Assembly (NCBI GenBank): GCA_964036295.1
Contig: OZ038470.1
Span: forward strand, 7,531,078 to 7,595,077
Origin: Plumapathes pennacea
Taxonomy: Eukaryota > Cnidaria > Anthozoa > Antipatharia > Myriopathidae
Direction: 5' to 3'
DNA length: 64,000 nucleotides
The first letter of the stretch is position 1, and each line of letters starts with the position of its first letter. The position numbers were made by a program, and so were the translations under genes. Below, one piece after another: positions 47,238 to 57,700 of the stretch. The notes below the pieces were generated by a model. It worked only from the letters and a program-made list of their open reading frames with translations. It did no database searches and was not told where the DNA came from.

Positions 47238-50200
47238 ATACAGTAAGCATCGGTTCATCAAAACTCAGTCCCATTCAGGAATACGTGTAAACACAAACGT
47301 AAAGTAATTACAAAGCACATACGTGATTACGGCACTGCAAAACATTCATCCCCTAAACTCAGTCCGGCGAAGAATCGACGTGATTTCTTAAAAGACCTTG
47401 TGAAAGGTCATCTACTTGTACCACACCAAAATCAATTCTGGACGAGACGTCGGACAAGTGGAGCAGAAAGTAATCATAGCGAAGTAGCTTCCCAAACGTT
47501 GCATTTACATTTAGTGCAGTTCACATCGCTCACTTCAATCGGCACAGCAGAAGCTTCATTAGCTGCTCGGCCAGTTTAAGACAGCTCTGCTCTGGATACT
47601 ACGGGAGCGCCAACCGAGCCGAGGGAAGTTCAGTTTGAGAGTCATTGATGGAATGACCTTTTGATTATTCATTTCTCTAGCATTCGTAAGTTCGTAGTTT
47701 GAAGATTTGAAAAATTTGTCTCGTCCGCTCGGCACAACGATCTGTGATTGGTTTCAGTTTGTGTTGAGAATCTCGACTTTGATAATCACGTAAAACGGTC
47801 GTTTTTGCGGTAGTATTGCTGCCGCGGCGGCTCGGGTTTACACAAACTTTCTCATTCTCCCAAACTTCCTCTCGTGTTTGCATCAGGCTATGTAAGCACG
47901 GCGCACGTTTTGTATTTCTTAAATGTTATATTATGCTGTGTTGTTGTTGTGTTGTGTTGTGTTGTATTGTATTATGTTGTGTTATGCTGTGTTGTGCTGT
48001 GCTGTTGTTGTGCTGTGTTGTTTTCTGTTGTGCTGTGTTGTTTTCTGTTGTGCTGTGTTGCGTTGTGTTGTATTGTGTTGTGTTGCTGTGTTGTGTTGTG
48101 TTGTACTGTATTGTGTTGTGTTTTGTTGTGTTGTGCTACTGTATTATGTTGTGCTGTGCTGTGCTGTGCTGTTGTGTTGTTTTCTGTCGTGCCGTGTTGC
48201 GTTATATGGTGTTGTTGTGTTGGGTTGGGTTGTGTTGGGTTGGGTTGTATTGTGCTGTGCTGTGCTGTGCTGTGCTTTTTTGCTGTTCTGTGCTGTGCTG
48301 TGCCTAACGTGCTATTAGCTGTGCCAAGGCGTACTATTGGTAACTAACCTTTGTTTGCTTCAGGAGGTTTGTCAGCACGCTACCGTTCACGATCCCGTGA
48401 TTAATGACGTAATTTGGTACATTGGAGTCCAGTACATCTTCCTAAAACGAAGAATGTGCAATTAATCGAAGCAATCTGGTCCGATTCTATGATACCATGA
48501 CCATTGCTTAATGCAATATGTCAGCAAATACTGCTGTTGAAACTGAACACTTGCTTTAAATTCAAACTGTCACTGCTGTCACACTCACCCCGATGTTCCC
48601 ATGAATTTCCATGAATTTATGGAAGATGTCGAGGTAGTGTTTCTTTTCCTGAGGACATTCATGAAACCATTTAGTGATAGTAACACATACCATGCGATGA
48701 ATTTATCACTGAAATTGCTCACATTGAAGTAAGAAGGTCGCTTTCCGTAAACCAGGCCACGAATCTTTTTATCCGTGTGATTTCTTTCATCTCGTGTCGA
48801 CTTGTGAGGCACAGAGAATCCCATGAACATATTATCTGGGGTGTGAGCTAACACAAGCGAAAATATGCTACATTAGCTATAGAGTCATAGAAAACAACAC
48901 ACGCAGTTAAAAGCATATTTCTTTACTACTTTATTACACTTGTAAAACCTACCTAAAGCACAACATATCTACCTTCATATACTACATACGAACCAACATA
49001 TACACCTACCTAGAACTGTACCTACCAAGCATCTACATTTGTACTCAATAGAGCCGTTTTCGGAAGACTATCGAAGCAAATGTGTGATTTCTGTGGTTGC
49101 ACGTTTGCTACGGGCTGGTCAAAACAAATTTAGAAGCATTCTTGGCCAATCAGGAACAAAACCAAAACATGATTGCTATCTTCTCGCGCAAGCAAGCAAA
49201 TGGCGAGGGCGCTTCCACTGTTGATTGATTTCGTTTTTAAAGTAAAACCAAACGCAAATTACTTTTGGCTTCCGGTTGGACCGCTTCTGGAACTGGCAGT
49301 TTTGGCCATGAAAGTTATCCGAGAACATACCGCTCTGCGTATTCTTAAGAGATGAGAATTCTTTAGTTTTCTATATAAATCTACTCACGGTACATTGTCA
49401 TAAACTGTTGTAGATTGACGTTGAGATCCGCCCAAATGGAACGGCCACCATTCAACTTCTCCTTGTAGTATTTGTAGTTGAACTCTGCTTCAGTACCAAA
49501 CGTGTCTAGAATCCTAAGCTTGCACCTGAGAAGGGTTAATGTATCAATTTAGTATTTAACTTCTCAAAAAATACCTACCTAAAACTTGTAAAGACGGATC
49601 GTTCAGAGAGTGTAAAGTATTAGCCACAGAATATAGACTTATTACACTCATCGTGGACGGTGGGGCGTCCTCAGACAGCTCAGAATCCACGTGTCTGAAA
49701 CTACGAATGTCTTCCCATTGTTTAGTACTCACTTGTATCTGCTGAAGTTTGGCCCCGTGTGGTATCGGATGGTGGTTGTCCCAGGAATATCGGTGAAAAT
49801 CAAATCGTAAAATTTGCTGAGATTTGTAGCTGCGCAGCCGTCTTCAGGATGAGTTACAACAGGATCACTGGAAAACAGAAAGGAGAACTAGCAAAGAGTG
49901 CTACAGTGAAACCCCGTTAATACGGCCACAACAACAACAAGGCAAGAACCCAGGAGTGTGAACAGTAGGTTGGTTGTGATCGTCCGGGTTAGAGGAGTCT
50001 CCAGAAAGACTGTTGTTGGTGACTGACGTTTCGACTACCTGAGTTAGTAGCTCAGGTAGTCGAAACGTCAGTCACCAACAACAGTCTTTCTGGAGACTAC
50101 TCTAACCCGGACGATCACAACCAACCTACTAATAACAATCAAGGGACATAACAATCTGGCCGTATTAACGGGGTTTTCAGATGAGAAAATAACTGGACAT

Positions 50201-53200
50201 GCGCAGTAGCCAATAGTACTTTTCACTTCCTGTATAAACGAGTGTCTGTCAAGTAAATCTCTCTGCTGAGCTTGGTTTTGTCTCTAAAAAATTACGTCAT
50301 AACCAAAGAAGCAGTTCTCCATTCTTGCCGGCGAGTTCTATTATCGTGAAACTGCAAAAAGCCACAGTGCATGATCTGATTAATCTGTCACATTTGACCG
50401 TAAAGATTGTAAATCTGAAATATTTTAGTTACCTCTTTCTTCCAGGCGCCTAAAACGTTACAAAATTATTGACTTATTTCTACTGCCTATTACCTTAACC
50501 TCGTTAACTATGCATAATTGTGAAAGTGGTTGAATTTATAGTTGCGGTATTTATGTATATCTCATGCTTGACAATGTAGCGCATGAGTCGAGTGGCTTAC
50601 GTCTTTCTGGTGATCTCACTTTCATCCGCAGCTATTACCAGGTCATGTCCTAGAATGTACAAGGTGGCTATGACGTCACTCCACTGTACCAGCTCCCCCT
50701 GCGGGCCGCCTGTGAAGGCTTGTTCGAAGAAATACGGATTTACAACGAAACTGCCCATATAGACAAGTATCTGAAACAGCAAAGTCAAATTCAAAGTCAA
50801 AAGTAAAAGTCAAGTCAAAGGTCAAGTCAAAAGTCAAGTCAAAAGTGAAAAGTCAAAAGTCAAATCACAGCAAAACGACACTACGAAAACAGACCGAGAC
50901 GTCCGCGAATGGACGGGGTTCGCTCCAAAACGCGACACTCAACTTCTTTGCAGTCAGAAATGATGGGGAGCATCGAAAAGCAAGGGAAATAAATGAAGAT
51001 TTACCGATTTCTTTCTCCGACCCAGGAAGTTTCGTTTGCGGCTAAGCGAGTCTAGCGCGTCCATCCACTCTGGCCACATCACTTTGCTTCTTTCTCTCAG
51101 CCAGGCAAAGTGCCCACGATCAAACAACTCGATCAGACCGCTGATATTCCTACGGAGTTCAGCCTGAAACGGGACAAACGATCTGAATCTACTTTCTCGG
51201 AGACTTTCCAAAGATTTACATCGTCTTTATTACCACAACTCCACCCAAAATATTACCCTAAATAAGCACACAAGCGTGAAAATTTTACGCTCTCGTTTTC
51301 ATAGCAACTAGATAACGACTTGTAAACAATTTCTTGCTTTCCAAATAAAACCCACATTTCCGGTCCGTGGTCTTTCTTCGCCTACTGTGGATTTTCTTCT
51401 CCAAGGTAACGGAGGACACCACCTTTCAACCTGAATAAAACACGGAAAAACTAGAATACTTTGGTTACAGGCAAAATTGTCGAAGATGCCACAAGACAGC
51501 TAAGTCCACACTTTATAGGTACAGCGGTCATCTTTCTAGTCATTATCGATTTATACCTCACTCAAATAGACGAGAATGGAGCAGGCGTCACTTGTATTCA
51601 CACCAAACTTCTTTTGGTGGCACTTTTCGTTCCATGTCGTCTTGAATTCCTAACGAACACGGGGACAAAGTCGAAGGTAATGAGATAAACAGCAAAGCAG
51701 GCGGAGAGAAACAAGACATAGAACACACGACGAAGAGAGGCAAAGGAACAAACATGGAGCCAACGGCTGACTCGCGAATGGTTTTTCGACACACCGCGTT
51801 AAAGCGCAAGCATGTAGGTCCTAATATCCCAACCTGGCCAGAAAAAATATTTGCGAAGTTGGCCCGCCATGTTTAATTTTTCATTACTTGGGAATCGCGT
51901 TTTTTTTTTAAAGTGTACCGAGTCAAAAACGACAGGCAGACAAAGACAACGGTCCAGACAGACACAGCTACATGCAGAGAGTCACACGACATACCCTATC
52001 TGAGTATGTATGATCCAGTTTTCAAGAAGGATTGCAAAAGCTTAGTAACAGTAAAAACTGATACCACAGATATTTCTCGGAGGAATAAAGCTGTTCATTT
52101 TTTCATGATTGAACGATTTTATCAAACGCAGTAAGCCCATGTCATTCCCAGGCGAAACAACATCTAAACTAAAAAATTGTGTTTGCCATTGTGACTGCAA
52201 TCTCATCATGCACATTAACGTACTGTCCGCTGACGCAAAAGATCACAGCGCCATGTCGCGTCACGTGGTCTGGTAGTCAGGTTGGTAACTCTCGTTACTT
52301 TATTATTGGATTGCCCTAAATGACTATCGCAATAAGGCTTGTTGTCGTTGCCGTGGTCAAGAGGGCTATGGAAACGACATAATGACTCGCAAGGGTGAAT
52401 GAACATATAGCTAGGCCAAACGCTGAAGGCGAAAAAAGTAAAAACAAAAAACAACAACAAAAGGCTTCCGAAGCGACTTGCACGGGTGATACAAAATCAG
52501 GCGTCAAAAGAGTTTTTAGTACATGTCCCTGAAATACATAACCATCGGTTACTTCTAGTCGTAGTGATAAATTAATTTTTATGATCATTTGGGAAAGGTC
52601 AATATTAGCTATAATGGCTGCACGTACCCCAACTTGTTGAGCAAACTTCCCGAGATTTAATGTTGCATTTGCATGACATACGATATTATGATGTCTTCGA
52701 CTTGCGAGCGAGTCAAGGCTTTCTGATAGATTAACACAGGACAAACTTACCTCAAACCTAACTTTGCACAGCGGGAAGATGTGGTCGTTCTTTGCAATGC
52801 ATTTGTGACTTCGCTGGACTGGTTCTGAAAATTAGAAAACGATTTGTTTGTGAGCACCACAATAATGAATACACTTTAAATTATATTCTGAAAACCAAAC
52901 ACGCATCGACATTCTGAAACAACCAAAAAGAAAAAAAAAAAACTTTCTTCACATACCAGGTTCGCGGGTAAACTTTTCAAAATTGACTAAGTTTTCGTCT
53001 TGTCCTGCCTGGGATTTCTCTGAAGTCTGTTCCAGAACAATGCTGCCTTTCCTGGAAGACTCATGCGGATCTTCGCCGCGTGAATTCTCGGAAATAATAA
53101 CAGACGACCGCTTGTTTAAATGGCGTTGTATTGCTCCTGGGGTTTGTACATGGAGTCGCCGTTGTGTCTCTGTGAATAATAGATTTAAAAAATAAGTTAA

Positions 53201-53662
53201 ACCTAATTTGTCTCATTTAAAAAGGTCTCATTTTTTAATCCTTCAGAGAAAATCACTCATTTTACTCCTTGTGCAAAAATTGCCACAACCATTTGTGTCA
53301 GAACACGTGCCAAAAGAAAAAAAGTTGAGACGAAATTTTGCCCAAACGCAAAAGACATGGAAAGCAGTTCTTTACGTACACTAAAAATAGATATAACATA
53401 ACAAAATTTTATCTCTAAGAATAGTGCAATATTCTCTACAGGCGCGGCAATTAATCTCACCTTGAGCCAATAGGGGAAGCACTGATTCTCTTTGAATGGC
53501 ATAAACCACATCAGATTTTGACTTTGTTAAGACATCCACATCTTGCCAAGATGACGGCACTCTTGAGGCTACATTAATCAGAGTCACCGCAAAATATCCA
53601 ACAGACAGAATAAAGAGTGCTCGCAGAGCACGAAAAATTATACGACGCAGCTTCCTAATCAT
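43576..53662 (-). CDS. MGAT5: MGAT5-like alpha-1,6-mannosylglycoprotein beta-1,6-N-acetylglucosaminyltransferase, tandem copy B
   Basis: Nineteen exons: 53662-53461, 53169-52957, 52824-52751, 51649-51557, 51430-51386, 51163-51005, 50770-50601, 49867-49733, 49525-49389, 48847-48723, 48648-48589, 48441-48349, 45891-45808, 45651-45589, 45444-45328, 45036-44962, 44832-44736, 44210-44153, 43771-43576. They join in frame to 731 residues. A type II signal anchor falls at about residues 6-30, then a variable stem. GT18 motifs close to vertebrate MGAT5 follow: GGPQGELVQWSDVIATLYILGHDL, read here in two parts (GGPQGELVQWSD, VIATLYILGHDL); RILDTFGTEAEF; TPDNMFMGFSV; FPYEGPAPLDAIANGC; EFTHEGMLERVNAF; LCEPSFFRHLN; and the cysteine-rich end LCPCRRFRKDQVALCPSC. 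It probably keeps the standard Golgi branching activity. The last acceptor could instead be at 43765 (two residues shorter). Confidence 0.93.
43832..43940. repeat. A-rich (AAAC)n/(AATAC)n microsatellite
   Basis: Runs of AAATAAAC, AAACAAAC and AATACAATAC units in the last MGAT5-B intron. Confidence 0.75.
44562..44604. repeat. Short palindromic element with TAGCCTGC ends (2)
   Basis: TAGCCTGCGCCGC and GCGGCGCAGGCTA form a 43-bp hairpin with a short AT-rich loop. Confidence 0.65.
46285..46429. repeat. Foldback element
   Basis: TGGAAAGTGCTTCGTACAGT ... GTTTCGTATCATAAAAC is inverted as GTTTTATGATACTTCACAAC ... CGTACGCGCGCACTTTCCA, leaving a short GCTCGC-rich loop. Confidence 0.65.
46441..46680. 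repeat. TGTTGTGTTGTACTG microsatellite (1)
   Basis: 240 bp of imperfect 5-bp TGTTG/TGTAT/TGCTG units. Open frames through it read as Val/Leu/Cys repeats and are not genes. Confidence 0.85.
47142..47240. repeat. (AAAT)n(AAAC)n(AAAT)n microsatellite
   Basis: A symmetrical tract of AAATA units, then about seven AAAC units, then AAAT units again. Confidence 0.85.
47933..48300. repeat. TGTTGTGCTGTG microsatellite (2)
   Basis: About 370 bp of the same TGTTG/TGCTG/TGTAT words as 46441-46680, ending just 50 bp before the exon 12 donor of MGAT5-B. Confidence 0.85.
49904..50180. mobile_element. Inverted-repeat element (CAGTGAAACCCCGTTAATACGG) with nested foldback
   Basis: Left end CAGTGAAACCCCGTTAATAC is inverted at right as GTATTAACGGGGTTTTCAG. 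Inside it, 49970-50128 is a near-perfect palindrome: GGTTGTGATCGTCCGGGTTA ... GTTTCGACTACCTGA, and inverted TCAGGTAGTCGAAAC ... TAACCCGGACGATCACAACC. It lies in MGAT5-B intron 7. Confidence 0.8.
50786..50872. repeat. AAGTCAAAGTCAAAAGTC short repeat
   Basis: About ten imperfect AAAAGTCAAGTC units immediately beside MGAT5-B exon 7 (acceptor side). Confidence 0.7.
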
Positions 53663-54791
53663 GTCACAGTTTGCGAAAACAAAATCGCGAACTACAAACT
53701 CATTTGGTGCCAATGATTTCGAGCCAAATACAAAACTGATATTGTTAAGAACACGAAACATTCCTGCCAGCGGGAAGACGTTACCAGAGCGATGGTTTAC
53801 ACCGCTCGACAAAACAACGAAGGGAGCATTAATTAGTCGGCGCTTTTCACAAATCAGAGACAAAATCTGTCCTTATCGAGGCTTATTCACAATTCCACTC
53901 TCTGAGTCTGCTTGATTGTCGCTACACGAGTTTTGATGTTAGATGGCAAATGTAAATAAGATCGGTTTACATTTAACAGATTGTCAGCGACACGTGGAAA
54001 TTAAAGCGTTGATTTCTTGCATAATCACCCAAAAGACTTTCTCGTAACAAAATCTGTCTCAACAGTAAAGAAGGAACACAGAGCAGCTGCGGATTACTCT
54101 TTGCATTGTAAACGTCAGCATGAGCCTGCTAACATTATGAAACAGCCAACGGAAGCAGCCTTGATTGACGGCGGTAGCACAATCGTTCTTACAATAACCT
54201 AATTTAGTCCAGATTGGATACTATAGAGGTTGATTTAGACGATAAAAGTACAAGCAGTTGACTCACGAATCGCCACAGAGTTTACGTCACATGATCAGTG
54301 CTCGCCGTTTTGCGCTGCCTCTATCGTCGGCCATCTTGTTACACTTCACGTGCACAAAGCAAACCGCGCGGAGAATGAAACCTAGCTGTGACGTGTCTTC
54401 CATTCCACATAATTTCTCTCAGTTTTAGAAGTTGACTTTTCGATTCTCTTATGGAAGCTTTTGCAAACCCTGTTTAAACTCCACCTCAGTCAAACTCTGT
54501 ATTTACACCTTCTCTTAAGCGGACAATTCCCAGTTACGGACACTTTCTGCTTCCCAAGGGTGTCCGCTTATGGGAGCTTTTTAATGTAACGACATGGCAG
54601 GTCCAGACGCATTTCACAACTCCAACTATTCAATAATTTAATGTTCTACAGATAATTGATTTGTTTTACAGGCTATTTGAGATAAAACTTCTAAAACTAA
54701 AACAGTAAAAAGATGCAGTCTGTGCACTTCGATTATTCCCACGATAAAAATTTCGCCACTTCCAATAAGAGCATATATTTAAAACCACACA
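53663..54791. other. Spacer between GPATCH2 and MGAT5 copy B
   Basis: Should hold the copy B promoter. A strong YY1-like site, CAAGATGGCCGAC on the minus strand, is at about 54330-54342, with CACGTG at 54347-54352. A partial CAGTCAAACTC...GTGTCCGCTTATGGGAGC element lies at 54491-54582. No coding exon seen. Confidence 0.45.
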
Positions 54792-57700
54792 TTACGAAGG
54801 CCAGGGATGACCAAGCCCCAGCCCTCTCGGCCTCATCACGGCCGTGACGGGGTCCATGATGCCGCTTCTGTCTGCGCCCAGTCCAGTCCCCGGTGTCCAG
54901 CCCATATCGCGGAGCATTTGATTGCCGATGTTGTATTCAGGTATGGGACCTGAGAGCTGGCTGACAGGCATCGCTGTGACAAGATGATACGGTATTATCA
55001 CAGGCCATAGTCATATCCTACCTGATAACTGCTGAGACGGCAAAGAGCTATTCACACAGACAGTACTATCGATGAAATACCTAGCCTACGTGTAGCCGTT
55101 AACCCACCTCGGGAGTCGTCGGCTACACGTAGGCTACGAAATACCAGGAATTCTCCAGTTCGAAACACTGATATCGTTATCGCGCGCGATATCTTCACAC
55201 GTGAAAAATAAAATTAAAAAAAAAAAAACGATATTTTTCACTGTGCACGCGATTTTTGATGGCAGCAAGTTCTGACGGGAAATATTGAACAGTGTAATAC
55301 CAGCTCTTAAGAGAACTAGGTTGACTGCGTCGGCGTGGCGGAAGACAAACTGGCGTATCAACTGTGTGTTGATGAGGGTAATGGAACGCCCTGAAAGAGA
55401 CAATAGCTAACGTTTCGAGCGCTAGCCCTTCGTCAGAGCGAAAGGCTCTGCCGAAGGGCTAGGGCTCGAAACGTCAGCTATTGTCTCTTTCAGGGCGTTC
55501 CATTACCCTCATCAACACACAGTTAATACACCGGGAAATATTAAAGTTTGCCTTTGTTTTGGATATTTCATCGATATACATCAGACGCCAAAGTAATTCT
55601 CGCTTGGTATTACTTTGAAGAAGAAACCAATTGGTAGTGCGAGAACACGTCATCGCCACTTATTTGCTTACGTCAGAATACTGCAATCAGATTTTGCTTT
55701 TGCTCCTGATTGGCCAGAATGCTACTAAACTTGTTTGGACCAATCAAAAGCATAGGAAATGCAACAAGTCATCCAAAAACTGCTCTATCTCAATGAGATT
55801 AGCGTATTCTATAATCCGAGTAACACCTAGCCTCCTGCGCAGAAGCTCTGAGCTCGTGGAGGAAGAATCTTTTAGTTTCTGTGCAGGAGGCTAAGGAACA
55901 CCGAGCGCAACCCGACATATGGCCCGGTCGCACTGGATAGGTATTAAGGAACTTAAGGAAGAAACTGAGAGCGACGACGGCAACCTCGTCAAAACAATAA
56001 AATAAGTTGGTGAAGTTGGACCTGATCGTGGCCTCGTCATCCTCTCCCGTGAGACTTTAAACGCTTCTTTTTCAAGGGATGTTACTAAAACGGGAAATGG
56101 CGAATGAGATCAAAGAAGCCGACAGAGCTAAATTTCGTAGGGCTAGGTTTATGGTTAGACCCTAAAACTAACCCTAAATCTAACCCTGCGCGACTTAGCT
56201 CTCTCGGCTTCTTTGATCTCATTGCCCATTCTTCGTTTTAGTAACATCCTTTTTCTAGTTGTTGTCAGAACGTCGCCGACATTTCGAGAAGTTGTCCTAC
56301 TTAGAACGACACCAGAAACGCAATAGAACCTCGACGAAAATGAAACAAATTGAGAAACCTAAGAATAGACAAGATTACAAAAACACAACGAAAAAAAAAT
56401 TCTGTTGGTCCCCGTGTTGCCGTCGCTGTCCTCCCTAATAATAACAAGTATCCAGAGCAAAATGACGGCTTCTGACAAACTTAGCGACACCTTCTTCGGC
56501 GATAAAGCGCCGTTTGCACTTGAAAAGTTGTAAATATGGACATAATTTTCGTTAAAGTCACAAGTGCGACCAGGACCACTTAGCGACAACTCTGAAGCCT
56601 CGTGTTTTTGGAGCGACGCAAGCGCAAGCTGGTCCTTATTTCACAGTGAGAACAGCCTCGACCTACTGTAAGCACAAGCACAGGATCAACATATTTTGAT
56701 TCTTCTGCTTGCGCTTGCGTCGAGCTACGCTGGGTACCAAGGTTTTCTCGCTCTCGGGGGCTGCGGGGGAGGGGGTTCGGTGCTCAATTATACTATAATG
56801 ACACGCGAGAGAGGAAAATAACCTCTGGTACCCAGGGTAGCGTCGAGCCTATTTTCACTGCGAAACAAGGAACTTGTGCTTGCGCCGCTCCTAAAAACCA
56901 GACTTGAGAGACGCCGTAAGAATAGAACAAAGGCTAATGTCGACGCGACACCGTATCACTCCAGGTGAAGATTGTGCGCGTGCAGTATTGAGAACTGAAC
57001 AAAAAAACACGTGCAGTTGTCGCCAGGTCGCGTCAAATTAGTATGGATAGGTCCTAACAGAACCAGCAGCAGCAACAACAACAGGGGGCAGAGATCAAAG
57101 TACAGAAAGAGGATGAGAACAATGTGAGATGGAACAAACAACAACAGGCAGCAAGGCAGTGAGATGAGCCATGTGAAGAAATGGATGGATGAAAATAGAT
57201 GGACAAGGAGAGAAGGAAATGGCGTACTGAGGCAAGCTTACCCTTGAGATCCTTTTTCTTTCTCCTTACTACAGCCATCGGGCGGTCATCTCTTCTATGA
57301 ACAGGATAAAGGTAATGAATACCAATGTGTTGTAGGCAATAGATTGAGAACTAGTTTCAACTTTCAACCCTTTCACTCCTGAACTCATAATTCAAAATAT
57401 TTCTCCCAACCATTCGTAAAGAAAATGTATGAATGATGTAGTGAGAATTGGTAGGCCAATCAGCTTTCACTAGAGCAAACTATCAAATGGCACATTCTCC
57501 ATACTGTACCATAAACATTAGGTGAGACACTCAAAGAGAAAATTAAAGTTGATCACTCTCAGAAGTGAAAGGGTCTAAAGTTGACATGTGTGGAGTGGTC
57601 TAAGCTGAACGTTTCAAACGATAGCAAGTGATGATTTTGTTGTATGCAGACTTGCTTTCTCTAGCATTAGTTTGTGCAAAGATGAACGTTGTGTTGGTGA

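Larger units (their letters stand above)
45892..48348. other. Large MGAT5-B intron 12 filled with simple repeats
   Basis: Contains TGTTGTGTTGTATTG-type arrays at 46015-46065, 46441-46680 and 47933-48300, an A/T-rich (AAAT/AAAC)n tract at 47142-47240, and a foldback at 46285-46429. Between the last two arrays is about 600 bp of unique sequence without an exon that I can support. Confidence 0.7.
54974..57241. other. Last intron of the GPATCH2-like gene, rich in palindromic elements
   Basis: About 2.3 kb holding foldbacks at 55085-55135 (CCTACGTGTAGCC / GGCTACACGTAGG), 55360-55524, 55828-55893 and 56074-56250, the 55618-55770 dispersed repeat, and GCGCTTGCGTCGAGC / CTGGGTACC inverted blocks at 56598-56900. 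No coding exon is visible. Confidence 0.65.

Noticed and set aside
46442..48347. Several Val/Leu/Cys-rich open frames
   Set aside because: They are readings of TGTTG-type microsatellites in an MGAT5-B intron.
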